NCBI RefSeq assembly: GCF_015687155.1
Contig: NZ_JADPQF010000002.1
Span: forward strand, 372,001-436,000
DNA: 64,000 nt
Source of the DNA: Aliikangiella sp. G2MR2-5
GTDB lineage: Bacteria > Pseudomonadota > Gammaproteobacteria > Enterobacterales > Kangiellaceae
Direction: 5' to 3'
Made by a program: the position numbers and the translations under genes. Within the stretch, counting starts at the first letter, position 1. The number at the start of each line of letters is the position of its first letter. This document shows positions 18,261 through 27,748 of the stretch, one piece after another. The notes beneath the pieces were generated by a model, which was not told where the DNA came from, searched no databases, and was given only the letters and a program-made list of their open reading frames with translations.

Positions 18261-19803
18261 TATTCACCTGACATGTTAATGCGGTTAATTTTTGCTCTAC
18301 GAGAGATAATAAATGTTTAAACTCATTTCTTTCAAACTCAGAACTATTATCAATCTGAAAACGAACTGCGAAATGATGTACAAAAAATATAATTAGTATC
18401 CAGCTAAGCTGTGCTCGATTCAAACCAAATGCTTGTAGATAGTCGTCGAGCATTATTTTCTCCTGTTGACTAAAGTCCTCATTGACAAATAATGAGTAGA
18501 TTTCGACAAACCGGGCCTGCCCTCCCATTTGTCTGTTGTACAGAAGTAGATAAATTAAATCCAGTAAAGGGAAACCAGTTAGGTCGCTAAGCTCAAAATC
18601 GATTATGCCAACAACTTCAAGCTCTGTATTTATAATGAAGTTTTCCAACTTCATATCACCATGCATATAAACACTGGGCATACCTTTAACAAATCGCTCA
18701 ATATTAAGATCGCGTTTAAGTTGACTAATTTGCTGATCGAACCCAGGATTACGTCGACTAAGCTCATTGAAGAGGTAATCAAGCTTGTCTACAAAAACTT
18801 GTTGCTTACACTCTCGTAATCCGGCTCGATTAAATAACTTTAAATTGTCAAAACAATGACTGGTTACTGTTTCAAGGCCAGGCATTTTAATGTCGACGGT
18901 CATACCAATACTTTGCTTCATAAAATAGCAGTTAAATCCACAAACAATATACTTTTCAATATGCCCCGGGATTAACCGACTAAGGGAAGACTCTTTAACT
19001 AAAGTTTTTACAGCACTAAACTCATTGTCTCTTTGTTGAACAGCTGCCTCACTCAATGCGACAACGAGAACATGCGCGTTATCTTTTTCTAGACGGTCTT
19101 TGTATGTAAATACAATCTTTCCATTTTTATAAAGTGCACCCGAACAGTAGCAAGTATCATTAAATCCGAGTTGAGTCTTTTCCAGAAGCGTTCTTTTTAC
19201 TTCATCAAGCAAATCTAAATCATTTTTTGAAGCTAGCGAAATTAGAATTTTTTTATTGTGTAAAAATCTATAGAAAAGAGAGTTCCTTAGAAAGATCTTG
19301 AGTCTCTCTTTCAAAAGAAAGATATTTTTGTTTGATGAGTAATCACCTGGAAGAAATGAATCGTGGACAATTCCGTCATAAGCTACAGATGGATAACACT
19401 TTACGTATCGCTCTCTGATTGAAAGTAAAGCTTCATCACTTTCTTTTTTGAATAGTGCTCTCAACCAATTTAGTGGCATTCTCTTCAACTTGGATATAGA
19501 TAAAGAGTTCTCTTTCAGTAGTATTACTTTCGCATCTCCGCTAAGAAGTTTATTAAATGCCTCTGTGTTACTCTCAAAAAGATTCGAATCGCTAACTATG
19601 ATCACGGAAAATGCTTGTTCAATGATATTATTGTGCGCAGAAGATAAACATTCAATGCAAACAAGATTTTTCGCCAGCTCACCTAAAAAGGATTTAACTT
19701 TTTTAGGAAACACTCCTAATAAAAGGACTTCATTTTGAAGTCCTTTTCCCGCCAACAACCACCAGGGTAGAGGAGAATATTTTGAGCTGAAACCAGTTTC
19801 CAA
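18253..19803 (-). CDS. APH/choline-kinase-like phosphotransferase with an extra N-terminal domain
   Basis: The C-terminal part (after about residue 230) is an aminoglycoside-phosphotransferase-type kinase: VYMHGDMKLENFII is the Brenner catalytic loop and VVGIIDFELSD the metal-binding Asp motif. The first 230 residues are not recognised; they contain Rossmann-like strands (VLLLGVFPKKV, FSVIIVSDSN). Similar APH-fold enzymes in sugar loci phosphorylate sugars or polyols before nucleotide activation. The start is TTG at 19803, supported by an AGGA about seven bases upstream. Its 3' end overlaps the glycosyltransferase gene by eight bases, so it is part of the operon. Confidence 0.75.
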   Translation of the reverse strand: METGFSSKYSPLPWWLLAGKGLQNEVLLLGVFPKKVKSFLGELAKNLVCIECLSSAHNNIIEQAFSVIIVSDSNLFESNTEAFNKLLSGDAKVILLKENSLSISKLKRMPLNWLRALFKKESDEALLSIRERYVKCYPSVAYDGIVHDSFLPGDYSSNKNIFLLKERLKIFLRNSLFYRFLHNKKILISLASKNDLDLLDEVKRTLLEKTQLGFNDTCYCSGALYKNGKIVFTYKDRLEKDNAHVLVVALSEAAVQQRDNEFSAVKTLVKESSLSRLIPGHIEKYIVCGFNCYFMKQSIGMTVDIKMPGLETVTSHCFDNLKLFNRAGLRECKQQVFVDKLDYLFNELSRRNPGFDQQISQLKRDLNIERFVKGMPSVYMHGDMKLENFIINTELEVVGIIDFELSDLTGFPLLDLIYLLLYNRQMGGQARFVEIYSLFVNEDFSQQEKIMLDDYLQAFGLNRAQLSWILIIFFVHHFAVRFQIDNSSEFERNEFKHLLSLVEQKLTALTCQVNND

Positions 19804-19819
19804 GAATATGTCCTGATAT

Positions 19820-20701
19820 CTATCTAATGTAGGATTTTATGAATAGATACGCAATATTGAGATGAAACTTATGCCGAAAAGCTTCAATCAAGCGTTCTCT
19901 GGCAGCTTTGTTGCGTCCCATCCAGAGTAATGACTTGGCATATTCATAATTAATATTGCTAAGTGCACTTTCCACATCAAACCCTGCATCTAAACAAGCT
20001 TTTTTGTTCGTCTCTACAAACCGTGTGACCACTTTTATGTTATCTTCATAGCTTGTATCATCTGAGCTAAGGCTTCCTTCAGTAACATAAATTTTAACAA
20101 GCTTGTTGTGCAGGTAACCAACTTTGAAGTGAAGAGCGACTCGCATAAAGAAATCCAGATCTTCTGCTGTTTTGAGTTCTTCGTCAAAAAGACCAACTTT
20201 ACCAATCACTTCCTTTTTAACAATAACCGTGGGCAAACCAAAATAAGGATCTTCTAAAACTTCCTTTAATCCAAAGACTGCATCACCTGTATGAGGAATG
20301 ACCTCGTACTTTCTACCTTCTTTGCCGTTTTCATTAATGATAACACCATTGGTAAATGAGAGTCCGAGCTCTGGATTTTTTTCAAGCAACTCAACTTGCT
20401 GTCGTAATTTATCACGCTCCCAGAAATCATCAGAATCAATAAAGGCCAGGTAATCACCCTTAGCCATTTTTATTCCAACGTTTCTCGCTTTTGAAGCACC
20501 ATCACATTTTTCAAAGTGATAAGAAACTTTTCCTTGCCATTGTTTGACAATTTCCGCAGTATTGTCAGTTGAGCCATCATCAATGATAATAACTTCAATA
20601 TTTTGATACGTTTGATTTAATACAGACTCAACGGCTCTCTCGATACAAAAAGCACGATTTTGTGTCGGTAATACTACACTAACTAATTTTGCTTGTTCCA
20701 T
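19820..20701 (-). CDS. Glycosyltransferase family 2
   Basis: The 293-residue GT-A enzyme starts LVSVVLPTQNRAFCIERAV, with IEVIIIDDGSTDNT and the DxD-type FIDSDDFWERD. It lacks membrane helices, so it is a soluble or peripheral enzyme that adds one sugar from a nucleotide donor. The open frame reaches back to 20776, but the ATG at 20701 lies one base after the stop of the upstream deacetylase gene and puts the catalytic motif at the usual distance, so I chose it. It is part of the minus-strand operon. Confidence 0.88.
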   Translation of the reverse strand: MEQAKLVSVVLPTQNRAFCIERAVESVLNQTYQNIEVIIIDDGSTDNTAEIVKQWQGKVSYHFEKCDGASKARNVGIKMAKGDYLAFIDSDDFWERDKLRQQVELLEKNPELGLSFTNGVIINENGKEGRKYEVIPHTGDAVFGLKEVLEDPYFGLPTVIVKKEVIGKVGLFDEELKTAEDLDFFMRVALHFKVGYLHNKLVKIYVTEGSLSSDDTSYEDNIKVVTRFVETNKKACLDAGFDVESALSNINYEYAKSLLWMGRNKAARERLIEAFRHKFHLNIAYLFIKSYIR

Positions 20702-20702
20702 T

Positions 20703-21725
20703 TTAGTGCTCACTAAATATCCTTGGTAGGCACAACAACGCCTTGAATTGACTAAAGTCGACATAATACTCGACATGCAAGCGACGTAGTGCGAACCTGT
20801 CTACAATAGGTAGTTTGTTCACGCCACTCAGGTAGGAAAACCCTACTTTATAGCCTGCCTTCTCAGTTTCAGCCAAGACTTCCTTATTATATGCATCCTC
20901 ATTCCCATCTGGATATGAGATGCTCGATGCTTCAGTCGTTAATTTATCTTCAATATCTTTTTTAGATTGACCGAGTTCAAATCTCAACGCTTGCGAGTTT
21001 AATCTCGCCAAAATAGGATGAGATACAGTATGCGATCCAAATGAAATAACATCTTCATTCATTTCAACTACCTGTTCCCAGGTCATCATTTGGCTCTTTA
21101 ATCTGTCAGATATCTTACTTTCATATTTTTCACTTAGTTGAAGCATTACTGCTTCTCTCTCTGGATTAGATAATCGCTTCATTTCTCTCAGCAATAGCGC
21201 AGCAACCTTTCTTCGTGACATTTCGTCTACAGGAATTTCATATTCCCTGGAAAACTTTTTTATTTGCCATCGCTCACCGCATGCAGCGTTGATTATTCTA
21301 ACAAATTTATCAAACCAGATAATGTCTTTTGTACCTAAATATCCGGTACTAATGAATATGGTTGCCGGGACCTGATGCTTCTTTAGTATTGGAAACGCAT
21401 TATAATAATTATCATCAAACCCATCATCAAAAGTAATAAGCAGCGGTCTTTCTGGAAGACTTTCTCCTTGTTCGAGAGATGCAACCAGTTGCTCCATGCT
21501 TATCGGATTAAAATGACGTTTTACATATTTAACTTGCTTCTCAAACTCATCAGTGCTCGCACTGACAAGCTCATAGTCAAATAGGTAATCTTTTTGTCTG
21601 TCATCGACAACTCGATGGTATGCCAAAACTGTCAAACAATCTTTTCCAGCAGAAGATACAAGAGGAAAAAGCTTTCCAGGAAGACAAAAGCTAAGCACCT
21701 TTGCAAGCAACGCTTTTTTCCTCAT
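20703..21725 (-). CDS. Polysaccharide deacetylase family protein (NodB domain)
   Basis: The 340-residue protein has LITFDDGFDDNY (motif 1), FGSHTVSHP (metal-binding His pair) and ISYPDG (motif 3). It is closest in layout to the deacetylase at 336-1364, with the same long insert between motifs 1 and 2, so the two are probably paralogues. An AGGAG seven bases before the ATG supports the start. Whether it is cytoplasmic or exported is unclear, because the N-terminus is only mildly hydrophobic. A sugar-deacetylating role in this locus is inferred. Confidence 0.87.
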   Translation of the reverse strand: MRKKALLAKVLSFCLPGKLFPLVSSAGKDCLTVLAYHRVVDDRQKDYLFDYELVSASTDEFEKQVKYVKRHFNPISMEQLVASLEQGESLPERPLLITFDDGFDDNYYNAFPILKKHQVPATIFISTGYLGTKDIIWFDKFVRIINAACGERWQIKKFSREYEIPVDEMSRRKVAALLLREMKRLSNPEREAVMLQLSEKYESKISDRLKSQMMTWEQVVEMNEDVISFGSHTVSHPILARLNSQALRFELGQSKKDIEDKLTTEASSISYPDGNEDAYNKEVLAETEKAGYKVGFSYLSGVNKLPIVDRFALRRLHVEYYVDFSQFKALLCLPRIFSEH

Positions 21726-21765
21726 AAATTATCTCCTAATAAAATAAATATACTTCAACCCAAAT

Positions 21766-23250
21766 TCAGGCTTTAACTGTTCTTCTTAAAATTTTGTTAT
21801 TGAGTAAGTTGGCGACATATTGTTTTTCTTCGCGGCTAAAAAACCAGCGAGTCTTAAACATGATTATAAGAAATATCACTGCTAGCAATGCTTTAAAAGG
21901 AATCGATAAGTATAACTCCTCCGCCTGATAAGCTAATGATCCCAGATATACTGCTACCGCCCAGAGTAAACATCCAAGCAAACGCTTGAAATCATATTTA
22001 ACCTTGAAGAACTGCTGAGATTTTCTGTGCATCAAAGTAAGTTGAATCATGTCGGTTAAGATGAGCGTCGCACAAGCGCCATAAATTCCAATAACCGGAA
22101 TAAGCATTAAGTTGCCCGCAAGGCTCACACACGCAGATACGACACCAAAGTAAAAAAAGTATTTTGTTTTCTTTGCATAAAGAATTCCGGTTTGAACTGG
22201 ATAGTTCATAATCTTGATAAGCGAAGAAAACATGATGATAGGAACAATGCTGGCAGCAGGCCAGTAGGCCGCATCAGACATAATGATAAGCAGGTCTTTT
22301 ATGAACAGGCTTACACAAAGGGCGAAGAATGCGGTTCCATACATGAGGTACTTAACAATATTTGCTTGAATTTCAGGGGCATTTTCATTTTTCATTATTG
22401 AAAACCGAAATGAACCATAAGAACGACTAAAAGGTTCTCCGATTAGCTGCTCAACAATTTGACTAAATTTCATCGCTAACATATAGATTCCAACAGTGCC
22501 AAGCGCATCAAGATAATTCAATCCAAACTTATCGGCGTTAGTGGAGATTAGCGATGTAAAAGTACCCAGCAAAAATGGAAAACTGTATTGAAGGATAACC
22601 TTAAGCTTATTCAGGTGAAACGCAAAACCGCAACGTCTTAGAGTAAAAATAGACAATATAAGCCAGCCTAGAAACACTGCCATAAAGTTTCCAAACAGAA
22701 TTCCGACAACTCCCTGATTAGCAAAAATTACAAGATAAACGTTTAAGCTAACTTGAATAAAAAGTTTAGCGATTGCGATGTAGACAAAAAATAGTGAGCG
22801 CTCAATAGCCCTGACATATGCCAGACAAATCTGAGAAGATAGCTCAAATACAATTGTACCCAGAATAATTAGAATTCCGGTAGACAATGCAGTTGAAGAG
22901 AATACCAGCTGCGCTAGCTCGTTGTGCCAAATTGAAACCAGCAGAACGCCGAGTACCGAGATAGCAAAAGAAGCGATATAATTAGTTGAAACAACTGCGT
23001 TTCTTTCCTTTTCGTCATCATATTCAAAATAAAAACGAAGCGTCGCATGCGCAATGCCAATCGACAAAAAACCAAAGATTACCGCGCTCACTCCATAAAA
23101 AAGCTCTAACGCACCATACTCTTCAACAGACAGGTAATTGGTATATACCGGTAATAATAGAAACGCTCCTACTCGATTAACGACATTTCCAATAGCGTAT
23201 ATATACGAGTGCTTGAAAAAGCGGCCTATTTCTTTGTTTTTTTCAGCCAA
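21766..23250 (-). CDS. Oligosaccharide flippase (Wzx-type, MOP superfamily)
   Basis: The 494-residue protein has about fourteen hydrophobic helices and begins FFKHSYIYAIGNVVNRVGAF, a typical Wzx/PST N-terminus. The family moves undecaprenyl-diphosphate-linked repeat units across the inner membrane. Together with the O-antigen ligase/polymerase-type protein and the Wzz- and Wza-like proteins in this locus it indicates a Wzx/Wzy-dependent pathway. It lies 14 bases downstream of the DUF3473 deacetylase gene and 40 bases upstream of the next deacetylase gene. Confidence 0.88.
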   Translation of the reverse strand: MAEKNKEIGRFFKHSYIYAIGNVVNRVGAFLLLPVYTNYLSVEEYGALELFYGVSAVIFGFLSIGIAHATLRFYFEYDDEKERNAVVSTNYIASFAISVLGVLLVSIWHNELAQLVFSSTALSTGILIILGTIVFELSSQICLAYVRAIERSLFFVYIAIAKLFIQVSLNVYLVIFANQGVVGILFGNFMAVFLGWLILSIFTLRRCGFAFHLNKLKVILQYSFPFLLGTFTSLISTNADKFGLNYLDALGTVGIYMLAMKFSQIVEQLIGEPFSRSYGSFRFSIMKNENAPEIQANIVKYLMYGTAFFALCVSLFIKDLLIIMSDAAYWPAASIVPIIMFSSLIKIMNYPVQTGILYAKKTKYFFYFGVVSACVSLAGNLMLIPVIGIYGACATLILTDMIQLTLMHRKSQQFFKVKYDFKRLLGCLLWAVAVYLGSLAYQAEELYLSIPFKALLAVIFLIIMFKTRWFFSREEKQYVANLLNNKILRRTVKA

Positions 23251-23264
23251 AATGCTGAACTCCT

Positions 23265-24128
23265 CTATTTGGCTTCCAATAGTCCGAGATTAACAAGTAC
23301 CTGCTCCATTGTGGTAAAACGGAAGTCGCTCATTAATCTCTCTAATCTTTGCTCGCATTTTTCCAGATTGTTGTAATGTCTGAACTTGGAAAATTTACTG
23401 AGACCAGCAACTTTTGGTTGCTCCGGATCGACCTCCCAAGGATGAATATAAAAAACAAACGGTTTATTTTTTTTGTTAATACGGTTAAGTCCCCAGCGGG
23501 TAAACGCGTATGGAAATAGTCGGAAATAACCTCCACCGGCAATAGGCAAGGTAAAACCTTTTTCTTTTACTGTTGATATAGGAAACTCAACGATAGTTTC
23601 ACCGCAGGGAGCAGTCAGTATATGTGGGTCAGGATTGATATCAGGAATACCATAATTGTCATGACGCATGGGAAAGATACTGGAGTCATACTGATAACCA
23701 GCTTCAATTAAAACATCCAAAGCCCACAAGGATTTTTCTGTGATTGAATAAGTTGCCGCTCTATATCCCTTAATCGGCTTTTGAATAATATCTTCAAGCA
23801 ACTTTTTAGAATCCAAAGTTTCTTGTCGAAAGGTTTCAATATCTTGACGATAAATAAGCTGGTGGGTCATTCCATGAGAAGCTATTTCATGTCCTTGGGC
23901 AGCAATTGCGCGAACTATTTCGGGGTATCGTTTCGCGACCCAGCCCAAAATAAAAAAAGTTCCTATCTGGCCTTTCTTTTCCATTAGCTCCAGGATTTGA
24001 CCAGTGTTCTTCTCTACCCGGCATTCATAGTCATCCCACTTCTCTCTGTCAACAGCCCGGCTCATAGCCTCAACCTGAAAATAGTCTTCGACGTCGACGG
24101 TAAAAGTGTTTACCTGATGATTTTCCAT
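23265..24128 (-). CDS. XrtA-system polysaccharide deacetylase (NodB + DUF3473)
   Basis: The 287-residue protein begins TFTVDVEDYFQVEAMS, the characteristic start of the PEP-CTERM-locus deacetylases, and has ASHGMTHQ (His motif), GYRAATYSI and the C-terminal DUF3473 signature IAGGGYFRLFPY and FYIHPWEVDPEQP. This family is a marker of exosortase A type exopolysaccharide loci. Upstream, its 5' leader carries two hairpins. It should deacetylate the exported or lipid-linked glycan. Confidence 0.92.
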   Translation of the reverse strand: MENHQVNTFTVDVEDYFQVEAMSRAVDREKWDDYECRVEKNTGQILELMEKKGQIGTFFILGWVAKRYPEIVRAIAAQGHEIASHGMTHQLIYRQDIETFRQETLDSKKLLEDIIQKPIKGYRAATYSITEKSLWALDVLIEAGYQYDSSIFPMRHDNYGIPDINPDPHILTAPCGETIVEFPISTVKEKGFTLPIAGGGYFRLFPYAFTRWGLNRINKKNKPFVFYIHPWEVDPEQPKVAGLSKFSKFRHYNNLEKCEQRLERLMSDFRFTTMEQVLVNLGLLEAK

Positions 24129-24150
24129 GTTTAACTTCCTTGACTCATTC

Positions 24151-24201
24151 TTGGGAGCAACTTTATCCCAAAGATATCTCAGGGCGCGTATTTTACGCCC
24201 T
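24151..24201 (-). other. Two consecutive hairpins in the leader of the DUF3473 deacetylase gene
   Basis: Inverted repeats AGGGCG/CGCCCT (24181-24186 and 24196-24201) and TTGGGA/TCCCAA (24151-24156 and 24166-24171) lie between the stop of the hydroxylase gene and the ATG at 24128. No T-run follows in the reading direction, so a classic terminator is unlikely. They may be a processing or attenuation point separating the two genes. Confidence 0.35.
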
Positions 24202-24243
24202 ATGAGAGTCGAATTCTACGGTAATTATTCCACCACTGATAAA

Positions 24244-26331
24244 TTAAAACGGAGATGATTCAAAGGGCAGCCTCGTGAACCGTTTTCCAGTGGCCTGAAA
24301 TATTGCATTAGCTAATGCGGGCGCGATTGGCGGAACCCCAACTTCACCAATTCCTCCTGGCTTTTCTTCGCTATCTACAATATGCACGTCTATGATTGGT
24401 GCATCATGCATAGTGGGAATCGGGTAGTCATGGAAATTGGATTGCTGCACAATACCATTCCTAACATTGATTTCCGCTCCCAGACAAGCACTTAGACCAA
24501 ATATAACGCCGCCTTCTATTTGCTCTCTGATTGCAAGAGGATTAACCGCAATCCCACAATCAACAACGCAGGTAACTCGAACCAACTTTATTGTTTCATT
24601 TTTCTTTTGTAGTTCAGCCACTTGTGCACAATAGCTACCAAACCCTTGATGAAGTGCCACTCCCAGGTAGGACTGCTCGCCTGCTACCTTTTTTGCTTCG
24701 CTAACCGCTCGATTCAGTACACCGTAGGCTCGCGAGTCTTGCGGTAGATTCGCCAATCGATAAGCAATCGGATCCTGCCCGACAGCATTAGCTATTTGGT
24801 CCACTACTGACTCCATGATAAAGGCATTGTGAGAATTGCCGATACCACGCCAGGAGCCAACCGGCACACCAGTCTTTTCCAGGTGATACTCAACTGACAG
24901 AAATTTATGCTTATATGGGAAGTTGCTAGCTCCGCCAGCAGAGCGGCCTTTTGAAGGTCCAACTACTCTATGCTGCCAATTAACTACTTCACCACTTTCA
25001 CTATAATCACATATCAATCGATGAGCTGTGAATGGACGATAGAAGTCATGCTGAATATCTTCTTCTCTCGACCAGATAAGTTTAACCGCGCCTTCAATCG
25101 AAGCAGCGATAATCACTGCTTGTTCAACAAAATCACTCTGCAAGCGGCGTCCAAATGCCCCTCCAACCATCATTGGGTGAACGCGAATAGAGTCTTCTGC
25201 GCCTAAAAAGCTCGCGATCTTGTTAAACCATTTTGAAATTCCTGTTTCCAGAATCGCCTTGGCTGCAGCATGAACACCCGCGGGATTTTGCGTGGACACC
25301 CATATATCGCATCCTTCATCATTTAGATCCACAGTGCAGTTCATCGGCTCCATCGCAACATGGGCCTGCGAAGCTATTTCAAAGTCGCTGATAATCTGTT
25401 GGCCGGCAGCGGCTTTTTCTCCCTGAGAAAAAAAGCTTTTTCCGGGGTTGTCCAATAGCTCACGGTACTTCTGCCGAATTGAACCGTCGCTTTCCCCCTG
25501 ATATTTGGATTCACTCCACTCAACTGAAGCTCGATCAATTGCTCTTTGCGCAGACCAATAGTTGTCTGCAACCACCGCAACGGCCTTCTTCAGTTTCACA
25601 ACCTTGAGCTTTTCATCGTTTACATTGAGCTGGATCGACTTCAACTTGGCACCAAAGGGTGCCTGTTTTATGGCAGCATACTTGAGTCCGTCGATCTGCT
25701 TATCAATGCCATATTCAACGCCTCCACGAACCTTGTCCGCAAGGTCCAGGCTGGCCTGTTCTTTCCCCAGCACAGAAAATTCACGGTTTGATTTGAGCTC
25801 GATTTTTTCGGGAATATCTAACGTTGCAGCGATGGAAACTAATGAACCATAGCTAACCTTGTTTTGAGCATCTTTCTCCACCACGTAACCGTCTTGAGTG
25901 TCACATTGAGACACTTTCAGAGAAAGTCCTGCCGCCCCAGCTTGTAACAGCAAATTTCGAGCGATTGCCGCAGACTTTCTAATCGGTTGCCAAAGCTCTC
26001 TGATAGATGCGCTGCCTGCAGTAGACATGGAACCGTAGGCTTCGTCAAACTGAGCGAGCTTTACCGTTATTTGAGATAAATTAACATCAAGCTCTTCGGC
26101 GACAAGCATAGCAAGTGAGGTTTTAATATTTTGGCCCAACTCGGCTTTAGATAGATTAAATACAACACTGCCGTCACTTTTGATCGCCAACCAGGCACCA
26201 ACTGACAATTCATTGTCATTTTTGGAAGAGCACCCAGGCAACTGAATACCAATAGCCAGACTGGCACCAGAATAAGCTGAAAGTTTTATAAACTGTCTGC
26301 GATCGACAATAACACGGTCGCAATTTTCCAT
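24244..26331 (-). CDS. Orphan molybdopterin-binding subunit of an aldehyde/isoquinoline oxidoreductase (IorB-like)
   Basis: The 695-residue protein belongs to the xanthine dehydrogenase family and resembles isoquinoline 1-oxidoreductase beta subunit. A twin-arginine signal RRQFIKLS near the N-terminus points to export already folded with its cofactor. GGAFGRRL and GEVGVPPIAPALANA match the molybdopterin site; the Glu near residue 663 is the expected catalytic base. The usual small 2Fe-2S partner gene is not adjacent. It begins 24 bases after the outer-membrane protein gene with a strong GAGGGG ribosome site, so it is embedded in the exopolysaccharide operon, which is unusual. The substrate is unknown. 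Confidence 0.85.
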   Translation of the reverse strand: MENCDRVIVDRRQFIKLSAYSGASLAIGIQLPGCSSKNDNELSVGAWLAIKSDGSVVFNLSKAELGQNIKTSLAMLVAEELDVNLSQITVKLAQFDEAYGSMSTAGSASIRELWQPIRKSAAIARNLLLQAGAAGLSLKVSQCDTQDGYVVEKDAQNKVSYGSLVSIAATLDIPEKIELKSNREFSVLGKEQASLDLADKVRGGVEYGIDKQIDGLKYAAIKQAPFGAKLKSIQLNVNDEKLKVVKLKKAVAVVADNYWSAQRAIDRASVEWSESKYQGESDGSIRQKYRELLDNPGKSFFSQGEKAAAGQQIISDFEIASQAHVAMEPMNCTVDLNDEGCDIWVSTQNPAGVHAAAKAILETGISKWFNKIASFLGAEDSIRVHPMMVGGAFGRRLQSDFVEQAVIIAASIEGAVKLIWSREEDIQHDFYRPFTAHRLICDYSESGEVVNWQHRVVGPSKGRSAGGASNFPYKHKFLSVEYHLEKTGVPVGSWRGIGNSHNAFIMESVVDQIANAVGQDPIAYRLANLPQDSRAYGVLNRAVSEAKKVAGEQSYLGVALHQGFGSYCAQVAELQKKNETIKLVRVTCVVDCGIAVNPLAIREQIEGGVIFGLSACLGAEINVRNGIVQQSNFHDYPIPTMHDAPIIDVHIVDSEEKPGGIGEVGVPPIAPALANAIFQATGKRFTRLPFESSPF

Positions 26332-26355
26332 GTTTCCCCTCTTTATTGTAGTTAT

Positions 26356-27747
26356 TTAAAAACGGCCCGAAGGTGAATAGGTAAATCCCAAAACTAAAGA
26401 TGTAGAATCCGTATCTCGACTTATCTCTATCCCTGCTTTGTCCTGAGATGAACGTCTTTCTATCTCAGCAAGCAAAGCTAAATTAGCATTATATTGATAA
26501 GTAAAAGTCAACCTGGAAAGTGACGAACGCGTATCAGTTATGTCACTCAGGGAAGTAGAAAAATCACTATCTGTCAGGCGATAGAGATAAGATAGGTGAG
26601 ATTCTGTTGGTAAATGAAATAGCCTGGATACCGGATAGGACAGGTTAAGTTCAAAGCCCGATCTTTCCTCTGTGTCCGTTGAGTTGACACTCTTTAAGTC
26701 CGACTTGTGCAAACTGAATACTGCATTTAGTGTCTCACTACTGACAGAATAAGCAGCCCGAGTTTCAGTTATTTCCTGAGCAGAAAAAAGGTCATTCGCC
26801 TGACTATCAAGGTCATAACTATTATCTGCGAAATTCGCATCGAGTAAGTTATCAAAACCTGTACGACGGGTAAATTCCAGCGCATGTGTGCGATTAATCT
26901 GTCTGTTAATAATGACCTCGCTCAAACCAGCATCCGCTTCATAGCCGAGAACATCTTCGATATTAGAGCGACCTAAATCCACCTGGATTCGAGTGGCCCT
27001 TCCACGAACAACCCAGCGAATATATGCATCTTGTTGTTCATAGTCTCTAGCGCCCTGTCCTGTGGTGAAATTAAAGTCTGCATCAAAATCTATTTCACTG
27101 GCTTCAACAAACAGATAAAACAGGTTGGTTGAATTGAGTTGTCTCTCATAGCTGATCGATGCCTCATTCACAGTTCTCGAACCATCAATTGCCGATTCAC
27201 TTTGCCCATCACTATCGCTGTCGATTCCGTTATCAATAGCGACATCATCACTATTTGTATCGCTGTAGCTAACATCGAAGTAAACTCTATCCAAAGACCC
27301 CCAACGATAAAAGTAACTAGATGCAACAGTAAAAATATTGTTGTCTCTTACATTGTTAACTGACTGAGAGGAAAACCGGTTTCTTGGAGTCTGAGACAGT
27401 TCATCCATAATCCGAAGGGAAAAATTTGAAGAGCGAGGCTGATAAACCAGGCTTCCTGAAAAAAGTTTATAGTTCTGGCCTTCCAATCCATCCTGCGAGT
27501 AGATTTCTCGAGAAAAACGCCCATCGGCTTGCAGCTGCCATTGCGTCGATGGGTCAGATAGTATTCGAAAAGAAATCCCCGTATTGTATGACTGACCTGA
27601 CTCCTCAACTTCCGAAGCTGATTCGGCGATATTGTCACTAAATCGAGAGTTGTTAAATATCGAATAAGTATACTCTCCGGCGCTAGCGCCAACACTTAAG
27701 AGAGACAAAAAAGCCAAGGTCGCTTTTGCTAGCGCATTTCGTTTCAT
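26356..27747 (-). CDS. XrtA/PEP-CTERM system-associated outer-membrane protein (TIGR03016-like)
   Basis: The 463-residue protein has a Sec signal peptide (cut after about ASA, residue 23) and then alternating amphipathic strands with many aromatic residues, ending in Phe, as in outer-membrane beta-barrels. Length, position directly after the CpsD-like gene, and the opening strand pattern match the beta-barrel protein found in exosortase A exopolysaccharide loci. It may form or support the outer-membrane exit for the polysaccharide. Its stop and the next gene's start are separated only by short gaps, so it is co-transcribed. Confidence 0.75.
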   Translation of the reverse strand: MKRNALAKATLAFLSLLSVGASAGEYTYSIFNNSRFSDNIAESASEVEESGQSYNTGISFRILSDPSTQWQLQADGRFSREIYSQDGLEGQNYKLFSGSLVYQPRSSNFSLRIMDELSQTPRNRFSSQSVNNVRDNNIFTVASSYFYRWGSLDRVYFDVSYSDTNSDDVAIDNGIDSDSDGQSESAIDGSRTVNEASISYERQLNSTNLFYLFVEASEIDFDADFNFTTGQGARDYEQQDAYIRWVVRGRATRIQVDLGRSNIEDVLGYEADAGLSEVIINRQINRTHALEFTRRTGFDNLLDANFADNSYDLDSQANDLFSAQEITETRAAYSVSSETLNAVFSLHKSDLKSVNSTDTEERSGFELNLSYPVSRLFHLPTESHLSYLYRLTDSDFSTSLSDITDTRSSLSRLTFTYQYNANLALLAEIERRSSQDKAGIEISRDTDSTSLVLGFTYSPSGRF

Positions 27748-27748
27748 A

